Assembly (NCBI GenBank): GCA_964353745.1 | Contig: CAYGWD010000022.1 | Location: forward strand, 1 to 14,918 | Direction: 5' to 3' | Source of the DNA: CS1-C013 sp964353745 | GTDB lineage: Archaea > Aenigmatarchaeota > Aenigmatarchaeia > Aenigmatarchaeales > Aenigmatarchaeaceae | Length of the DNA: 14,918 bases | In this document: one piece after another, positions 6,998 through 13,586 of the stretch | Layout: the number at the start of each line of letters is the position of its first letter | Position numbering within the stretch: the stretch's first letter is position 1 | Notes under the pieces: generated by a model | The model's database searches: none | Seen by the model: only the letters and a program-made list of their open reading frames with translations | Told to the model about the DNA's origin: nothing | Program-made: the position numbers and the translations under genes

Positions 6998-7035
6998 TTT
7001 CTCACCTTATGCTAAAGAAGATGCTAATGACTTAT

Positions 7036-7281
7036 TTACTTTGGTGTTTCTGGTGCGGAGTATGTTTCAGATTTAGAGGCCTCCTGTAAAGGTTGCGTAG
7101 GTATTGATCTAACAGGGGTTCCTGTAATTTTAAAATCTTCTAAAATTAGCTCCAAATCCTTTCTTAACTTGACTAGACTTCTGATTTCGAACATGCTTAT
7201 TATGACGTAAAATAACATTATTACGTTCAAAATGAGCAAAAACTCCAAAACAGGTAGGTCCATACCAAAAACAATAGCCAT
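7036..7281 (-). CDS. Small single-pass membrane protein
   Basis: An 81-residue protein with one hydrophobic helix at about 10-30 (VLEFLLILNVIMLFYVIISM), followed by an amphipathic Lys/Arg/Leu segment (FEIRSLVKLRKDLELILEDF, about 31-50, possibly a short coiled coil) and a Pro/Ser/Thr-rich tail. No family recognised. Its ATG at 7281 lies four bases after the stop of the surface protein gene. ATGAT is placed three bases before it and overlaps that stop, so the two are almost certainly translated together. A partner or anchor role beside the surface protein is a guess from position only. Confidence 0.72.
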   Translation of the reverse strand: MAIVFGMDLPVLEFLLILNVIMLFYVIISMFEIRSLVKLRKDLELILEDFKITGTPVRSIPTQPLQEASKSETYSAPETPK

Positions 7282-7285
7282 TATA

Positions 7286-8263
7286 TCATCTTCTCAGTTC
7301 TTTAAATATTAAAATCGAACCTATTAAAATAATTATCAGCACTACTATTAAAATTAATAGTCCATAGTCGATTTCAGGCTTCCCTTCTATCTTAAAAGTT
7401 CTTATATCTTCATCCAATATGCTTGGACCAGACATAGTTTTAGCTTTAACAGTATATTCGCCTGGATTTGAGAATGTTAAGTTAACTTTATAGTCTATTT
7501 TACCGTCTAAAGTATCGAGATAGACAGTTTCAGCATTATCCTTTATAACTTCAAGCTCCGTTGTCGAAGTATTATCAAAGTTCTTTATGTGAATCTCGTA
7601 GGTCTGATTTTCTAGAGGAGTTATATACAAGAACAAAGGCTTGTAATCTAAGAGGATGGTCTTATTGCCTGTTGCATACGGTGTTACAGCCACAAGGTTA
7701 TAATTACCTTCAGACTCAGGAGCATAGATGTCAAAGTATAAGGTTTTAGCCTCGCCAGCATTTAATGAAACACGTTGTTCAACCCCTAAAAGTTCTACTG
7801 TAGTGTCAAGGACCGTTGTGCTGCTAATCGTAACGTTTACTCCGAACGGTTCGCCAGCTTCTACCTCTTCTATTGTTGATAATTTTAGTTTAATATCAGA
7901 TGATTCCTTTGTTTGCGGGGTAGATGGTACGTTAGGAGTAGGCTGAGTTACTGTCTTATTACCAACCTTAACGTTTTCGGTGTTGATTGGCCCGCCAGAT
8001 CCACCAGGTCCGTTTGGACTAGTCGACGTTCCACTGGTGCATGGTTGAGATATTGTAGGTTTGTTAATAATTGTGCCGCAATTGTTGGAATCTGTACAAC
8101 TTCTTGCCTGAGTTCCCCCAACACAGGCAGACCAGTCTGTGCAAGTCCAACTTTCTGTGCAAGTCACATTTCCATAATCGATTGTTATTTCTACGGGAGA
8201 AGCAAATGTAGTGCAACAAAATAGAATAAATATAAAAATCGCCAAAACAAAGGTTTGTTTCAT
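7286..8263 (-). CDS. Cell-surface protein with W-x-x-W/Cys module and C-terminal anchor
   Basis: A 325-residue exported protein. An N-terminal signal peptide (residues 1-21, hydrophobic FVLAIFIFILF core) precedes a Cys-rich module at 35-75: C35, W39-T-C41, W44, C47, GGTQARSC56, C62-G, C75. Its tryptophans and cysteine spacing resemble thrombospondin type 1-like modules seen in surface proteins of small uncultured archaea. A Gly/Ser/Pro/Thr linker (about 76-120) follows, then Ig-like beta-rich repeats with several N-x-S/T glycosylation sites (about 125-295). A transmembrane helix at about 300-320 is followed by KELRR. This is a type I membrane-anchored layout; adhesion or envelope structure is inferred. 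It starts nine bases after the TatD gene. Confidence 0.85.
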   Translation of the reverse strand: MKQTFVLAIFIFILFCCTTFASPVEITIDYGNVTCTESWTCTDWSACVGGTQARSCTDSNNCGTIINKPTISQPCTSGTSTSPNGPGGSGGPINTENVKVGNKTVTQPTPNVPSTPQTKESSDIKLKLSTIEEVEAGEPFGVNVTISSTTVLDTTVELLGVEQRVSLNAGEAKTLYFDIYAPESEGNYNLVAVTPYATGNKTILLDYKPLFLYITPLENQTYEIHIKNFDNTSTTELEVIKDNAETVYLDTLDGKIDYKVNLTFSNPGEYTVKAKTMSGPSILDEDIRTFKIEGKPEIDYGLLILIVVLIIILIGSILIFKELRR

Positions 8264-8272
8264 AATATTATT

Positions 8273-9046
8273 TTATATTGTCAATTTAAAGAACTTTATG
8301 GCATTTTCTCCGCATTTTTGCCAGACTTCATCAAAATCGATTTTCTTAACCTCAGCTATTTTTTCAGCTACTAATTTTATAGAAGTAGGGTCATTCTTTT
8401 CGTCTATTCCCTCTAAAAGTTTCTTAGGCGAAAGCCAAGGAGCATCGGTTTCTAGCATCAACCTTTCTAAAGGACAGTCTCTTGCTATCTTCTTGTGGCT
8501 TTTGCTTCTTAGAATTATTGTGTTAATAGAAATGAGCCAGCCGTTGTCAACTATGCGTTTTGCTAAGTGGTGGTCTCCGAACATGTGCATGTCGACCTCT
8601 CTAGCATTCTCCTGCTCAAGAATCTTTATTGTTTCTTCGTAAGCATTTCTGGAGTGAATTACCAAAGGCTTTCTTAGTTCCTTTGCCAATTCAATCAGCC
8701 GAATGAATAATTCCTTTTGCTTTTGTTGCCAGTCAGGTTCCTTAATCCAATAAAAATCTAAACCTGTTTCTCCTATAGCAACTATTCTGTCTCTGTTTTG
8801 TTTTATTTTTTCTATTGTATCTTCAATCTCTTTTTCAGAAACCTCTTTTATATATTCCGGGTGAATGCCGCATGAAGCAAAGACAAAGTTCTTATGTTTC
8901 TCAACCAGCTGCATAGTTAAGTCAAAATCCCTTGGATGCGCACATGATGTTATAACAGCTTTCAATTCTTTCTTACACTTTTCTATAATTTCATCTCTAT
9001 CTTCATCATAATCTTTCTGTTCCAAGTGACAGTGGACATCAATCAT
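8273..9046 (-). CDS. TatD-family metal-dependent hydrolase
   Basis: A 257-residue TIM-barrel hydrolase of the TatD family, which cleaves DNA ends in characterised members. Metal ligands are visible in order: H5 and H7 in DVHCH, E93 in IGETGLDFYW, H131 in LVIHSR, H154 in MHMFG (family HCF[ST]G) and D201 in LETDAPWLSP. The length fits the family. The MHMFGDHH segment departs from the usual consensus but keeps the His. It is the first gene of a minus-strand operon that continues into the surface protein. A TATA box at 9066-9076 and no Shine-Dalgarno suggest a leaderless start at 9046. Its cellular role is not established; DNA repair or turnover is the usual proposal. Confidence 0.92.
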   Translation of the reverse strand: MIDVHCHLEQKDYDEDRDEIIEKCKKELKAVITSCAHPRDFDLTMQLVEKHKNFVFASCGIHPEYIKEVSEKEIEDTIEKIKQNRDRIVAIGETGLDFYWIKEPDWQQKQKELFIRLIELAKELRKPLVIHSRNAYEETIKILEQENAREVDMHMFGDHHLAKRIVDNGWLISINTIILRSKSHKKIARDCPLERLMLETDAPWLSPKKLLEGIDEKNDPTSIKLVAEKIAEVKKIDFDEVWQKCGENAIKFFKLTI

Positions 9047-9065
9047 AAAAAATTATATGAGAGAG

Positions 9066-9076
9066 TATTATAAGAA
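9066..9076 (-). promoter_or_regulatory. TATA box of the five-gene minus-strand operon
   Basis: On the minus strand this reads TTCTTATAATA, 20-30 bases before the TatD ATG at 9046. It is the only clear promoter before the run of genes down to 5990. Confidence 0.55.
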
Positions 9077-9115
9077 TTCCACAGGTTATATGAAAATAAT
9101 CATAACAAACAACTC

Positions 9116-9125
9116 TTAATAAATT
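9116..9125 (+). promoter_or_regulatory. TATA-like element of the PIN gene / hppA operon
   Basis: TTAATAAATT lies 20-29 bases before the PIN ATG at 9145, and no Shine-Dalgarno is seen. It would drive the PIN gene and the overlapping hppA. It is divergent from the TatD promoter about 40 bases away. Confidence 0.45.
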
Positions 9126-9144
9126 AAAAACAGAATAGTATTTT

Positions 9145-9504
9145 ATGAAAATCATATTGGATACAAACTTTTTGATAGACTCTATAAGGTTCAACATAGA
9201 CTTGAAATCCGAACTGGCTGGAAATGATATCTTTGTTTTGGATTCTGTTATGTTTGAAATAGAAAAAATAATTAAAAGAAATACAAAGGAGTCTTCACTA
9301 GCGAGGCTGACTTTAGAGTTCATCAATAGAAGTAATATCAAAAAATTAAAAGCAGAAGAAGGCAGCGTAGACGAATCCTTGATTTCTTACTCAAAGCAAG
9401 GCTATGCAATAGCTACTCATGACAGAGCATTGAAGACAAGTCTAAAGAAGGCAGGAGCAAAGATAATATATATAAGGCAGAAAAGATATTTGGTGGTTGA
9501 GTGA
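9145..9504 (+). CDS. PIN-domain putative ribonuclease (VapC9/Fcf1-like)
   Basis: A 119-residue single PIN domain. The four acidic residues of the active site are present: D6 in LDTNFL, E38 in VMFEIEKI, D76 in SVDESL and D93 in ATHDRALK. The closing YIRQKRYLVV is typical of the archaeal VapC9/UPF0129 group, related to the Fcf1/Utp23 rRNA-processing nucleases. No VapB-type antitoxin is adjacent, so housekeeping RNA processing is as likely as a toxin role. Its end overlaps the hppA reading frame or lies directly before it, so the two are probably co-transcribed. I see no functional link to the pump. Confidence 0.88.
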   Translation: MKIILDTNFLIDSIRFNIDLKSELAGNDIFVLDSVMFEIEKIIKRNTKESSLARLTLEFINRSNIKKLKAEEGSVDESLISYSKQGYAIATHDRALKTSLKKAGAKIIYIRQKRYLVVE

Positions 9505-9505
9505 C

Positions 9506-11470
9506 ATGTTACTACTGATACCGTTCGCAGCAGGTTTAATATCAATAATAGCTGCTCTTTATTTTTATTTTTACGTCAGCAAGCAGAAAATCGGAGCTCC
9601 GAGGATGAAAGAGATATCCGACTTGATAAAGAAAGGCGCTAGGACTTATTTGAAGATTGAGTACAGGACTCTTGCGGTCGTTGTCATAGTAATATCTTTG
9701 GCCCTCTATTTCTTCATAGGTTTTGATGTTTCCATTGCTTATGTCTTTGGTTCTTTCTGTTCTGCGCTGGCAGGCTTTTTGGGAATGGAGACTGCGTTAA
9801 AGGCGAATGTCAGGACGGCTAACGCTGCCAAGAGAGGTTTGAACAAGGCCTTCTCCGTCGGATTCTATGGCGGAGCTGTCACTGGTTTGGCAGTTGTCGG
9901 TTTGGCTTTAATGGGAATAAGCATCGTCTATTATTTCTTTCCTGATCCTGAAATCGTTTTGGGATTCAGTTTTGGCGCAAGTTCGTTGGCATTATTCGCT
10001 AAAGCAGGCGGTGGCATATTTACGAAGACAGCCGACATAGGAGCTGACATTGTTGGCAAGATTGAGATGAACATTCCTGAGGATGACCCGAGAAATCCTG
10101 CTGTCATCGCTGACAATGTCGGAGACAATGTTGGCGATGTAGCCGGAATGGGAGCCGACTTGTTTGACTCTTATGTTGCTAGCATAGTTGCTGCAATGAT
10201 TTTGGGAGCGGTTGCGATGAAAGAGATGGGTATATTCATTCCGCTGATAATTTCAGCAGCTGGAATTCTTGCCTCTGTAATAGGAATTTATTTTGTTAGG
10301 GCGAACAAGAATCCTTCCAAGTCCCTTAACAATGGCACGTACATAACCTGTGTTATTTTTGCGTTATTCTCCTTTATAGTCGTCTACTTTTTGAACATCG
10401 GTATGGGAATTTTTTATGCTATAGCTTCTGGGTTGATAGCAGGAATTATAATTGGTCTGACTTCTGATTATTACACCTCTGCGGACAGGTCGCCGACCCT
10501 GAGAACCGCTGAGGTATCTAAGGCTGGAGCAGCCATAAACATACTAACAGGCTTTTCCTATGGCTCCATAAGTATTCTGCCACCTTTGCTCGGAATAGCA
10601 GCAGCAACCTTGGTTTCATTTTATTTTGCTGGCCTTTTCGGGATAGCGATGTCTGCTGTTGGCATGCTTGCCATAGTAGGAATGATTATTTCTGCTGATG
10701 CCTACGGCCCTATAGTTGACAATGCAAAAGGGATTGCCGAGCAGTCTAAGCTTGGTAAAAAGGTCGTAGGCATTACTGACAAACTTGACGAGGCTGGCAA
10801 CACTGCCAAGGCAATAACAAAGGGATTCGCGATTGGTGCTGCTGGTTTGACTGTCATAGCTTTGCTTGCTGCGTATGCAGAGATAGTTGGAATTAAGACA
10901 GTTGACTTGCTGAGTCCTTTGGTTCTGTCGGGCGCATTGATTGGAATTGCGATGCCTCCTCTCTTTTCCGCGCTGACAATATTGGGTGTTGGTAAAAACG
11001 CATTCAGAATGATTAATGAGATTAGGAGACAGTTCAAGGAAATACCGGGACTGATTAAGGGAAAGGCAAAGCCTGATTATGACAAGTGCATTGATATTGC
11101 CACAAAAGGGGCCCTAAGGGAATTGGTACTTCCGGGTGTTCTAGCAATCATAGTTCCTTTATTGGTTGGGTTCATACTAGGCAAGAATGCCCTTGGCGGA
11201 TTCTTGGTGGGAAGCATTTTATCAGGTTTGACATTTGCTTTGCTGATGGCCAATGCCGGTGGTCTCTGGGACAATGCTAAAAAGTATATAGAGGAAGGTA
11301 ATTTAGGCGGTAAGGGTTCAGAGGCTCACAAGGCTGCTGTTGTTGGCGACATGGTTGGAGACCCGTTCAAGGACACGGCAGGTCCCTCTATCAACACGTT
11401 GCTCACAGTCATGTCTCTGGTGTCCTCGATGTTCGCCTCATTGATAGCTACATACGCTTTGATTCATTAA
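9506..11470 (+). CDS. hppA: Membrane-bound ion-pumping pyrophosphatase
   Basis: A 654-residue polytopic membrane protein that couples PPi hydrolysis to ion export. The core motif DNVGDNVGDVAG starts at D203, followed by GADLFDSY, and these Asp residues bind Mg-PPi. In N432-T-A-K435-A-I-T438, Lys and Thr occupy the two positions that distinguish K+-independent from K+-dependent enzymes (which have Ala and Gly), so K+-independent H+ pumping is predicted. The gating residue three after D218, usually Glu in prokaryotic enzymes, is D221, and the alternative Glu four residues later is A225. The C-terminal KAAVVGDMVGDPFKDTAGPS motif is intact. I chose ATG 9506, one base after the PIN stop, rather than TTG 9497, which overlaps that gene and adds three residues. 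GGTGG lies nine bases before this ATG. Confidence 0.95.
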   Translation: MLLLIPFAAGLISIIAALYFYFYVSKQKIGAPRMKEISDLIKKGARTYLKIEYRTLAVVVIVISLALYFFIGFDVSIAYVFGSFCSALAGFLGMETALKANVRTANAAKRGLNKAFSVGFYGGAVTGLAVVGLALMGISIVYYFFPDPEIVLGFSFGASSLALFAKAGGGIFTKTADIGADIVGKIEMNIPEDDPRNPAVIADNVGDNVGDVAGMGADLFDSYVASIVAAMILGAVAMKEMGIFIPLIISAAGILASVIGIYFVRANKNPSKSLNNGTYITCVIFALFSFIVVYFLNIGMGIFYAIASGLIAGIIIGLTSDYYTSADRSPTLRTAEVSKAGAAINILTGFSYGSISILPPLLGIAAATLVSFYFAGLFGIAMSAVGMLAIVGMIISADAYGPIVDNAKGIAEQSKLGKKVVGITDKLDEAGNTAKAITKGFAIGAAGLTVIALLAAYAEIVGIKTVDLLSPLVLSGALIGIAMPPLFSALTILGVGKNAFRMINEIRRQFKEIPGLIKGKAKPDYDKCIDIATKGALRELVLPGVLAIIVPLLVGFILGKNALGGFLVGSILSGLTFALLMANAGGLWDNAKKYIEEGNLGGKGSEAHKAAVVGDMVGDPFKDTAGPSINTLLTVMSLVSSMFASLIATYALIH

Positions 11471-11480
11471 AATATGCGCT

Positions 11481-11500
11481 AGTTCAAATCCTGCCCTCCG
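11481..11500 (+). other. tRNA 3'-end-like sequence, first copy
   Basis: AGTTCAAATC followed by CTGCCCTCCG resembles a tRNA T loop (TTCAAAT at 11483-11489) running into T-stem and acceptor strands. The bases before it (GCTAG) do not pair well with the expected CCTGC, and no 5' acceptor is found upstream, so this is not a functional tRNA. It begins 11 bases after the hppA stop. It could be a decayed tRNA end, an old integration site, or chance. Confidence 0.3.
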
Positions 11501-11540
11501 AACATTTGACGTCCTTCATGTTAATTGATAGGGAGGGCGG
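11491..11540 (+). other. GC-rich two-tier hairpin after hppA
   Basis: CTGCCCTCC (11491-11499) pairs with GGAGGGCGG (11532-11540), nine pairs with one G-U. Inside, AACAT (11501-11505) pairs with ATGTT (11518-11522), capped by a 12-base loop. The stem is much richer in GC than the surroundings. It lies in the hppA 3' region and before the promoter of the next gene. No U-run follows, so it is not a standard terminator. A structured 3' UTR or small RNA is possible. Confidence 0.5.
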
Positions 11541-11548
11541 CAATAAGC

Positions 11549-11558
11549 ATTTAAAGAT
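11549..11558 (+). promoter_or_regulatory. TATA box of the winged-helix gene
   Basis: CATTTAAAGA lies 31-40 bases before the ATG at 11589, allowing a leader of about 5-10 bases that holds GTTAT three bases before the ATG. Confidence 0.5.
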
Positions 11559-11588
11559 TAGTATTCTATTTTGAGTTGGTGTTATTAG

Positions 11589-11837
11589 ATGAGAATGGAT
11601 GAAAAAACTTTCATCATTTTAGAAGAATTAAGTAAGATAGGTAGATCAATTCAACCAATCTTATACGAAGCGACCAAACCTACTACATATCCAGCACTAC
11701 AGAGAAGGCTTGATAACCTAAAAGAGGCAGGACTAATCGAAGAACATTTGAGTGGAGTAAAGAAGTATTATGAAATAACAAACTTTGGCGTACAAGCTTC
11801 AATGACGTTAGACATTAATAAAAATCTTGACTTATAG
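11589..11837 (+). CDS. Small winged-helix DNA-binding protein
   Basis: An 82-residue single-domain protein with a winged helix-turn-helix pattern. Helix 1 is about 5-15, the helix-turn-helix runs from about 22 to 49 (TTYPALQRRLDNLKEAGLI), and the wing is SGVKKYYEITNFG at about 55-67. It resembles the archaeal ArsR/PadR-like or DUF24-like 'winged-helix only' regulators. No effector domain is seen. It stands alone with its own promoter, between two strong hairpins and two tRNA-3'-like sequences, and may control its own locus or hppA; that is a guess. A second ATG at 11595 is a possible start. TAG stop. Confidence 0.82.
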   Translation: MRMDEKTFIILEELSKIGRSIQPILYEATKPTTYPALQRRLDNLKEAGLIEEHLSGVKKYYEITNFGVQASMTLDINKNLDL

Positions 11838-11869
11838 AAGGAAGAATGATGCCAAAAAGAGTTCTTGAT

Positions 11870-11892
11870 AAAGCTTCTTCTAAAGAAGCTTT
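11870..11892 (+). other. Perfect hairpin after the winged-helix gene
   Basis: AAAGCTTCTT (11870-11879) and AAGAAGCTTT (11883-11892) form ten pairs around a three-base loop CTA. It starts 32 bases after the stop. TTTGTTC follows, so it could work as a terminator, or as a DNA operator for the winged-helix protein, since it is a near-perfect palindrome. The 3' arm can also pair with GCTTTCT at 11904-11910, giving an alternative fold. Confidence 0.5.
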
Positions 11893-11913
11893 GTTCAAAT
11901 CCCGCTTTCTGCA
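11893..11913 (+). other. tRNA 3'-end-like sequence, second copy
   Basis: GTTCAAATCC continues into CGCTTTCTGCA, resembling T loop, T-stem CCCGC, acceptor TTTCTGC and discriminator A. The 5' T-stem strand GCGGG is absent and no matching acceptor GCAGAAA lies upstream. It shares the ten bases GTTCAAATCC with 11482-11491. Not a complete tRNA; a remnant or integration scar is possible. Confidence 0.3.
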
Positions 11914-11952
11914 ATTATATCAACAAAATATGGGTTTTTATCTTTAAACGAA

Positions 11953-11965
11953 ATATTTAAATATT
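11953..11965 (+). promoter_or_regulatory. TATA box of the ppa-rpoE'-spt4 operon
   Basis: ATATTTAAATATT lies 22-34 bases before the ATG at 11987. GTGAT at 11979-11983, three bases before the ATG, is the likely ribosome binding site if the leader extends that far. Confidence 0.5.
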
Positions 11966-11986
11966 GTCTGTTTTAATTGTGATATC

Positions 11987-12475
11987 ATGGATATAACAAA
12001 AATAGAGCCTGGCAACAGGGACGTCGTCAACGTCTTCATAACCTGTGTGAAGGGCTCGAAGGATTTTTACGAATATGATAGCAAAACAGATACATTTATA
12101 TTGAAAAGAGTTTTAAATATTTTATTTCCAGGCGTTTATGGCTTTGTTCCAAAAACACATCACATAGACGCGGAACCTTTGGATGTTTTAGTCTTGGTCT
12201 CGAATCATATCCAGCAAGGTGTCGTATTGCCTTCAAGACCAATCGGAGTCATAAGGATGATGGGAAAGGTTCCTGATGACATCCTGGTTGCAGTGCCGAT
12301 TTCAGACCAGAGCTTTGGAAGTTTAAGCGACGTGTCAAGGATAAATAATCTAGAGGAAATAAAGAGCTTTTTAGAAACATTTAAAGGTTTGAAGGTAGAA
12401 TTTGTTTTTGATGCAGAGCATGCCAAAAGAACAGTGGAGAATGCGATAAGCCTGTATAAAAGGGAGTTTGAGTAA
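11987..12475 (+). CDS. ppa: Family I inorganic pyrophosphatase homologue, active site degenerate
   Basis: A 162-residue protein of the soluble family I pyrophosphatase fold. Recognisable landmarks are VKGSKDFYEYD, FPGVYGFVP and the signature D-A-E-PLDVLVL, then RPIGVIRMM and ILVAVP. Compared with my memory of E. coli PPase, Arg43, Tyr55, Asp65, Asp70 and Lys142 have counterparts. Glu20 aligns with Thr, Lys29 with Phe, Asp67 with Glu, Tyr141 with Phe, and Asp97 and Lys104 seem to be lost. Several metal and phosphate ligands are therefore missing, and catalysis may be weak or absent. It is the first gene of the rpoE'-spt4 operon. The start is backed by GTGAT three bases before ATG. The membrane enzyme hppA lies 500 bases upstream. 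Confidence 0.85.
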   Translation: MDITKIEPGNRDVVNVFITCVKGSKDFYEYDSKTDTFILKRVLNILFPGVYGFVPKTHHIDAEPLDVLVLVSNHIQQGVVLPSRPIGVIRMMGKVPDDILVAVPISDQSFGSLSDVSRINNLEEIKSFLETFKGLKVEFVFDAEHAKRTVENAISLYKREFE

Positions 12476-12476
12476 A

Positions 12477-13067
12477 ATGTACCAACTTGTGACCGTTGAA
12501 GACGAAATATCTGTACCACCTGAAAAACTTAATTTAGAGTTGGAAGATTCTGTTAAGGATTCTTTGGAGGCAAAATTCGAAGGAAACATCAACACAGACA
12601 TCGGCGTGATACTAGCGATAATGGACGTTGATGACATAGAGGAGGGTGTTGTGCTTCCAGGCGATCCGTCTGTTCATTATCCTGTCAAGTTCAAGCTATT
12701 GAGCTGGATGCCTAGAGAGCATGAGATAGTTGAAGGCGAGGTGGTTGACATAACAGAGTTTGGTGCGTTCGTCAGATGCGGCGCATTGGATGGTTTGGTT
12801 CACATCTCACAGGTGATGGACGATTATGTTAGCTATGATGAGAAGAACTCACAGTTGATAGGCAAACAGACGAGAAGAGTTTTGAAAGAAGGGGACAAAG
12901 TAAGAGCGAGAATAATTTCTGTCAGCTTCAAGGAGCAGAGCAAACTAGGACTAACTATGAGGCAACCATTTCTTGGCAGTTTCAAATGGCTGACTGAACC
13001 AGCTGTTGCAGAGAAAGGACCTGAGAGACCTGTCAAGAGAGAGAGGAAGAGAAGGGGGAGAAAATGA
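12477..13067 (+). CDS. rpoE1: DNA-directed RNA polymerase subunit E' (Rpb7)
   Basis: A 196-residue homologue of eukaryotic Rpb7, the larger subunit of the polymerase stalk that partners RpoF and binds emerging RNA. Residues 1-78 form the N-terminal Rpb7 domain, starting MYQLVTVEDEISVPP as in other archaea. An S1/OB RNA-binding domain follows (about 79-163: EIVEGEVVDITEFGAFVRCG, LDGLVHIS). The C-terminal tail is basic (PVKRERKRRGRK). I chose ATG 12477 because it matches the family N-terminus; a TTG at 12468 would overlap the preceding gene. It follows ppa by one base and overlaps the next gene by four (ATGA), so the genes are co-translated. Confidence 0.95.
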   Translation: MYQLVTVEDEISVPPEKLNLELEDSVKDSLEAKFEGNINTDIGVILAIMDVDDIEEGVVLPGDPSVHYPVKFKLLSWMPREHEIVEGEVVDITEFGAFVRCGALDGLVHISQVMDDYVSYDEKNSQLIGKQTRRVLKEGDKVRARIISVSFKEQSKLGLTMRQPFLGSFKWLTEPAVAEKGPERPVKRERKRRGRK

Positions 13068-13399
13068 ACTTCAAACAATTCCTGAAGCCAGACAGGATAA
13101 AGATTGTTTTAACTATTATTTTAATTCTTTTCATGCCTATAATGACAGATTACATATTTGTTGATTGTGCTTCTGTCCTTCAAGATTGTCCTGGAGGTGG
13201 ACCTAAATTTGGTAATTTATTTTCAGAAATAACTAAGCAAATTTCAGGTCAATATAACATTTTTTATGAAGAAACTACTTTTAGAAACTTCACATCATGG
13301 TCTTTATCTCAAAATTTAATAATTAGTAACATCATTATTTCTTATCTCCTCTCTTGTCTCATAGTATGGATTTACTATAAGGCGAAAAAGAAAAAGTGA
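13064..13399 (+). CDS. Unknown two-helix membrane protein between rpoE' and spt4
   Basis: A 111-residue protein with two predicted membrane helices (about 13-30 and 85-104). They flank an extracellular-type loop with two Cys in DCASVLQDCPGG, an N-x-S/T site near the second helix, and a Lys-rich end (YKAKKKK). I recognise no family. It overlaps rpoE' by four bases and lies four bases before spt4, so it is translated with transcription-factor genes. The polymerase operon context does not explain a membrane protein here. A strong purine-rich ribosome binding site (GGGGGAG) precedes the ATG. Confidence 0.75.
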   Translation: MNFKQFLKPDRIKIVLTIILILFMPIMTDYIFVDCASVLQDCPGGGPKFGNLFSEITKQISGQYNIFYEETTFRNFTSWSLSQNLIISNIIISYLLSCLIVWIYYKAKKKK

Positions 13400-13403
13400 T
13401 TTT

Positions 13404-13586
13404 ATGCCAGAAAAAGCTTGTAAGAATTGTAGAAGATTGGTGAAAGGAAACATCTGTCCAGTCTGCAAGAGCACCGAACTCACGACAAGCTGGAGAGGAG
13501 TCATAGTTGTTCTAAACCCTGATTCTGAGATTGCTAAAACAGCCGGAATAACAGCCCCGGGAAAATACGTCTCAAAAATCAAATAA
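13404..13586 (+). CDS. spt4: Transcription elongation factor Spt4 (RpoE'')
   Basis: A 60-residue zinc-ribbon protein that pairs with Spt5 (NusG) on the elongating RNA polymerase. The zinc ligands are C6-x2-C9 and C18-x2-C21 in ACKNCRRL and ICPVCKS. The S-W-R-G-V-I-V-V-L-N-P segment and the ending GKYVSKI are characteristic. Length and start agree with the family. GTGAT at 13396-13400 is three bases before the ATG and overlaps the previous stop codon. The gene ends one base before the convergent Cys-rich membrane protein gene. Confidence 0.95.
   Translation: MPEKACKNCRRLVKGNICPVCKSTELTTSWRGVIVVLNPDSEIAKTAGITAPGKYVSKIK

Noticed and set aside
5990..9046. Defence island or CRISPR-linked locus, suggested by TatD, NYN and PIN proteins together.
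   Set aside because: No repeats, effector pairs, helicases or mobile genes are present. TatD, NYN and PIN genes are common housekeeping genes in archaea.
9145..9504. VapBC toxin-antitoxin module.
   Set aside because: The PIN domain has its active site, but no antitoxin-sized DNA-binding gene is adjacent. Its family also includes RNA-processing enzymes.
9497..9505. TTG start for hppA and, likewise, TTG 12468 for rpoE'.
   Set aside because: In both cases an ATG three codons later gives the family-like N-terminus and avoids overlapping the previous gene.
11481..11545. Permuted tRNA: T-arm/acceptor-like GCCCTCC first, then GGAGGGC downstream as the 5' acceptor.
   Set aside because: If GCCCTCC is the acceptor strand, the TTCAAAT loop is out of register by two bases. 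The T stem does not pair, and no D arm follows GGAGGGC.
11847..11913. Possible suppressor-like tRNA with CTA anticodon: GCTTC-TTCTAAA-GAAGC forms a textbook anticodon arm just before a T-loop-like TTCAAAT and a TTTCTGC-A end.
   Set aside because: Only four bases separate the arm from the T loop, so the T stem cannot form. No acceptor partner or D arm exists upstream. TAG is used as a normal stop in this window, and no pyrrolysine genes are seen.
11838..11913. C/D box guide RNA, from ATGATGC near 11846 and CTGC at 11909.
   Set aside because: Neither box matches fully, no C'/D' pair is visible, and the tRNA-like segment is in the sense rather than the guide orientation.
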